From: CAZLFQ01 sp964558975
GTDB lineage: Bacteria > Pseudomonadota > Alphaproteobacteria > Rickettsiales > Midichloriaceae
Direction of reading: 5' to 3'
Assembly (NCBI GenBank): GCA_964558975.1
Contig: CAZLFQ010000002.1
Coordinates: forward strand, 303,442-367,441
DNA length: 64,000 bases
Position 1 is the first letter of the stretch. Every line of letters begins with the position of its first letter. The notes under the pieces are model-generated. The model was not told where the DNA came from and did no database searches. It saw nothing but the letters and a program-made list of their open reading frames with translations. Both the position numbers and the translations under genes were made by a program. Below are positions 62,253 to 64,000 of this stretch, one piece after another.

Positions 62253-62801
62253 ATGACCAAATATAATGTTGCAGTAATTGTTGGAAGCCTTCGCAAAGAT
62301 TCAATCAATAAAAAGTTGGCGAATGCGTTGATTAAAATGGCACCATCTGATTTTTCTTTTAAGATTATAGATATAAGCGCTTTACCTCTTTACAACCAAG
62401 ATGAAGATGGAAATCCTGCGCAATCAGTGGTGAAATTAAAATCTGAAATTAAGGCCTCGAATGCTTTGTTGTTTTTAACTCCTGAGTATAACCGTTCAAT
62501 CCCTGGCGTTTTAAAAAATGCACTTGATCATGCTTCGCGTCCTTATGGGCAAAGTGTATGGGGCGGTAAACCTGCAGGTGTAATTGGTGTTTCAGTTGGA
62601 GCGATCGGTACGGCATTAGCTCAGCAACACTTGCGTAACATTCTATCATATTTAGACGTTCCAACCATGGGGCAGCCAGAAGCCTTTATTCATGCTAAGG
62701 AAGGGTTCTTCGACGAGCAAGGAAATGTAGCTACTGGTAGCAAGGATTTTGTTCAACGCTGGATGGATGCTTACGTTGCTTGGGTGAAGAAACACAATTA
62801 A
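62253..62801 (+). CDS. NADPH-dependent FMN reductase family protein
   Basis: This 182-residue flavodoxin-fold protein has VGSLRKDSINKKLA for phosphate binding, TPEYNRSIPGVLKNALDH and GAIGTALAQQHLRNIL. It uses NADPH to reduce FMN or quinones; azo or chromate reductases belong to the same family. It overlaps the convergent kinase gene by 4 bases. Confidence 0.94.
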   Translation: MTKYNVAVIVGSLRKDSINKKLANALIKMAPSDFSFKIIDISALPLYNQDEDGNPAQSVVKLKSEIKASNALLFLTPEYNRSIPGVLKNALDHASRPYGQSVWGGKPAGVIGVSVGAIGTALAQQHLRNILSYLDVPTMGQPEAFIHAKEGFFDEQGNVATGSKDFVQRWMDAYVAWVKKHN

Positions 62802-63775
62802 GTCCTAAGCGCGATATCAACTACCCCGTTCGGTTCGAACATAGCTTTGAAGTGCTTATAATTTTCTAATTTAATATCGTTGTTTGATTCAGAATAAAGA
62901 ATGCATTCTGCAAATTCTGAAATGTCTTGAACTATTCGTTCATGGCGGTAATAAGATAATATATTTTTGTTTATTTTGGTATGTCCATATCCTTCATAAA
63001 ATAGAACCTCTTCTTCGGGTTTGTTCCACACATTTCCAACTCCGCCACCGATGAACATCAGATCACGTTCTTTTGGCGCCATCATCGGTGCGTCCCAATC
63101 GACTAAATAAATGTCGTCATCTTTAATTAATACGTTTCCACCGTGAATATCTGTGTGACATAGTACGAATTGTGCGGGAGTATCTTTTAAGATTTTGGCG
63201 AGCTCTCCCGCGCGACTTATTAACTTGAGTACAGTTTCAGAATTTTTCTTAAGCGAATCTATAAATTCTAATGCAACACTATCGGTTGCAGTAATATTGT
63301 CTAAACGTTTATACAGTGCGGTAACATCATCACGGAATTTTGCAGAATATGTTTCATGCCTTAATTGTTTTTGAAACGCGTCAGGAACTTTTATTTCATG
63401 TAACTTTCTTAGTTCACTTCCAAAAACCTGCCATTGATTTGCTGTTAAAGTTTGACTGAAGCCATCTTGCCCTTCAATGAATGGATATACTATAAGAGTA
63501 TGGTCATTTATATATTGTATAGAATTGCCATCTAAAGTTTTGATCGGATAAATGATATGGTTAAGACCTGAAGATTTCAGCAATGCCGTGACATCAAGAT
63601 TTATGCTTTTATGTTTTCCTTTAATAACTTTGATGAAGAATTCTCCGCTTCTATAAACTAGAGCATTAGCATCAGCACCTTTCTCAATTTGAGTTAAAGT
63701 ATTTGCGTTAATACCATAAAACTGCGCAAGGTTTTGCAGTATAAATTTTTGTAATTCTGCTGTGTTTTCTAGCAT
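62798..63775 (-). CDS. Aminoglycoside-phosphotransferase-like kinase (APH(9)-type)
   Basis: This 325-residue APH-fold kinase has VLCHTDIHGGNVLI with catalytic Asp and Asn, then YLVDWDAPMMAPKERDL as the metal-binding DxD. The tail VWNKPEEEVLFYEGY and the overall length are like spectinomycin phosphotransferase APH(9). Substrate may instead be an endogenous small molecule. It is isolated on its strand. Confidence 0.8.
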   Translation of the reverse strand: MLENTAELQKFILQNLAQFYGINANTLTQIEKGADANALVYRSGEFFIKVIKGKHKSINLDVTALLKSSGLNHIIYPIKTLDGNSIQYINDHTLIVYPFIEGQDGFSQTLTANQWQVFGSELRKLHEIKVPDAFQKQLRHETYSAKFRDDVTALYKRLDNITATDSVALEFIDSLKKNSETVLKLISRAGELAKILKDTPAQFVLCHTDIHGGNVLIKDDDIYLVDWDAPMMAPKERDLMFIGGGVGNVWNKPEEEVLFYEGYGHTKINKNILSYYRHERIVQDISEFAECILYSESNNDIKLENYKHFKAMFEPNGVVDIALRT

Positions 63776-63861
63776 GGTGAGAATATAAAAGTCAGTTTTT
63801 ACAAATATATCCTAGTTAAGGAGTGAGAAGAAGTAATTAATGGATTCTTCAAATCTAAGAA

Positions 63862-63885
63862 GCCGACGCTATAAAAAGCGTAGGC
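63862..63885 (-). terminator. Hairpin after tRNA-Ala
   Basis: GCCTACGCT and AGCGTCGGC on the minus strand form a hairpin with one mismatch starting right after the tRNA CCA, followed by a T-rich stretch. It could end the tRNA transcript or guide 3' processing. Confidence 0.4.
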
Positions 63886-63961
63886 TGGTGGAGATAATCG
63901 GATTCGAACCGATGACCCCCTGCTTGCAAAGCAGGTGCTCTACCAACTGAGCTATATCCCC
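63886..63961 (-). tRNA. tRNA-Ala (TGC)
   Basis: Acceptor GGGGATA pairs with TATCTCC (one G-T pair). Anticodon stem CCTGC/GCAGG closes TTTGCAA, giving TGC. T loop TTCGAAT sits on a TCGG/CCGA-type stem, and CCA is encoded. It is at the window end with no rRNA genes visible nearby. Confidence 0.95.
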
Positions 63962-64000
63962 ATCAAGGTTTACAACTTATAGCCATAAAAACTACAAATG

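Noticed and set aside
1..64000. Insertion sequences, prophage, rRNA genes
   Set aside because: I saw no transposase, integrase, phage structural block or rRNA sequence; the DUF2793-like gene alone is not a prophage.

Overview
The window is AT-rich, densely coded DNA with no gap over about 210 bases between genes or gene-bearing stretches. It comes from an alphaproteobacterium that is probably host-associated. Alphaproteobacterial markers include GapR (DUF2312), a DUF2336 protein, a DUF3576 lipoprotein, a CHCC zinc-finger protein of the NDUFS6 type, CarD, a Pam18/Tim14-like membrane J-protein and AddB. The low GC content, the repeated porins, a Fic protein and a mitochondrial-carrier-like protein suggest a Rickettsiales- or Holosporales-like intracellular lineage. 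Lipid A genes (lpxK, waaA), peptidoglycan genes (PBP1A, AnmK) and motAB show a Gram-negative envelope with a wall and at least flagellar motor stators. The lineage assignment is inference.

Layout: 1-9.5 kb holds the end of nadE, an AdiC-like antiporter, a hydrolase/CsaA pair, a CPBP protease, an anchored FkbM-type methyltransferase, a run of GNAT/methyltransferase/GyrI-like genes, and hflKC. 9.5-16.1 kb holds mrp, DUF2336, the mitochondrial-carrier-like gene, a second CPBP protein, rmuC and an anchored unknown. 16.1-25.2 kb holds tRNA-Arg, tRNA-Thr, carD, the lpxK-waaA-acyltransferase-ebfC-dnaX block, dprA, manC and an OmpA-like gene. 25.3-33.8 kb holds motAB, ispH-GST-anmK, two unusual small genes, dut, a TlpA-like thioredoxin and an ArgH-fold protein whose active-site motifs are destroyed. 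33.8-46.9 kb holds three of the four porins, DUF3576, a PerM-type permease, gapR, fic, dusB, a type II restriction-modification pair nested between two tandem porins, a CHCC zinc finger, tRNA-Ala and a DMT transporter. 46.9-64 kb holds an unknown helical protein, PBP1A, a cyclophilin, a PfkB kinase with a disrupted start, a BON lipoprotein, a J-protein, an APC permease, an HlyD-type adaptor, addB, the fourth porin, an RhlE-type helicase with a long Arg/Ser/Gly-rich tail, and an aminoglycoside-phosphotransferase-like kinase, ending at tRNA-Ala.

The most striking items are the three-repeat mitochondrial carrier homologue (11701-12627), the ArgH pseudoenzyme (32264-33742), the Fic gene whose promoter is bracketed by direct repeats (37768-37883), the restriction-modification module between paralogous porins, and the kinase/BON junction with a one-base frame conflict at an A9 tract. 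I saw no insertion sequence, CRISPR array, rRNA gene or prophage block.
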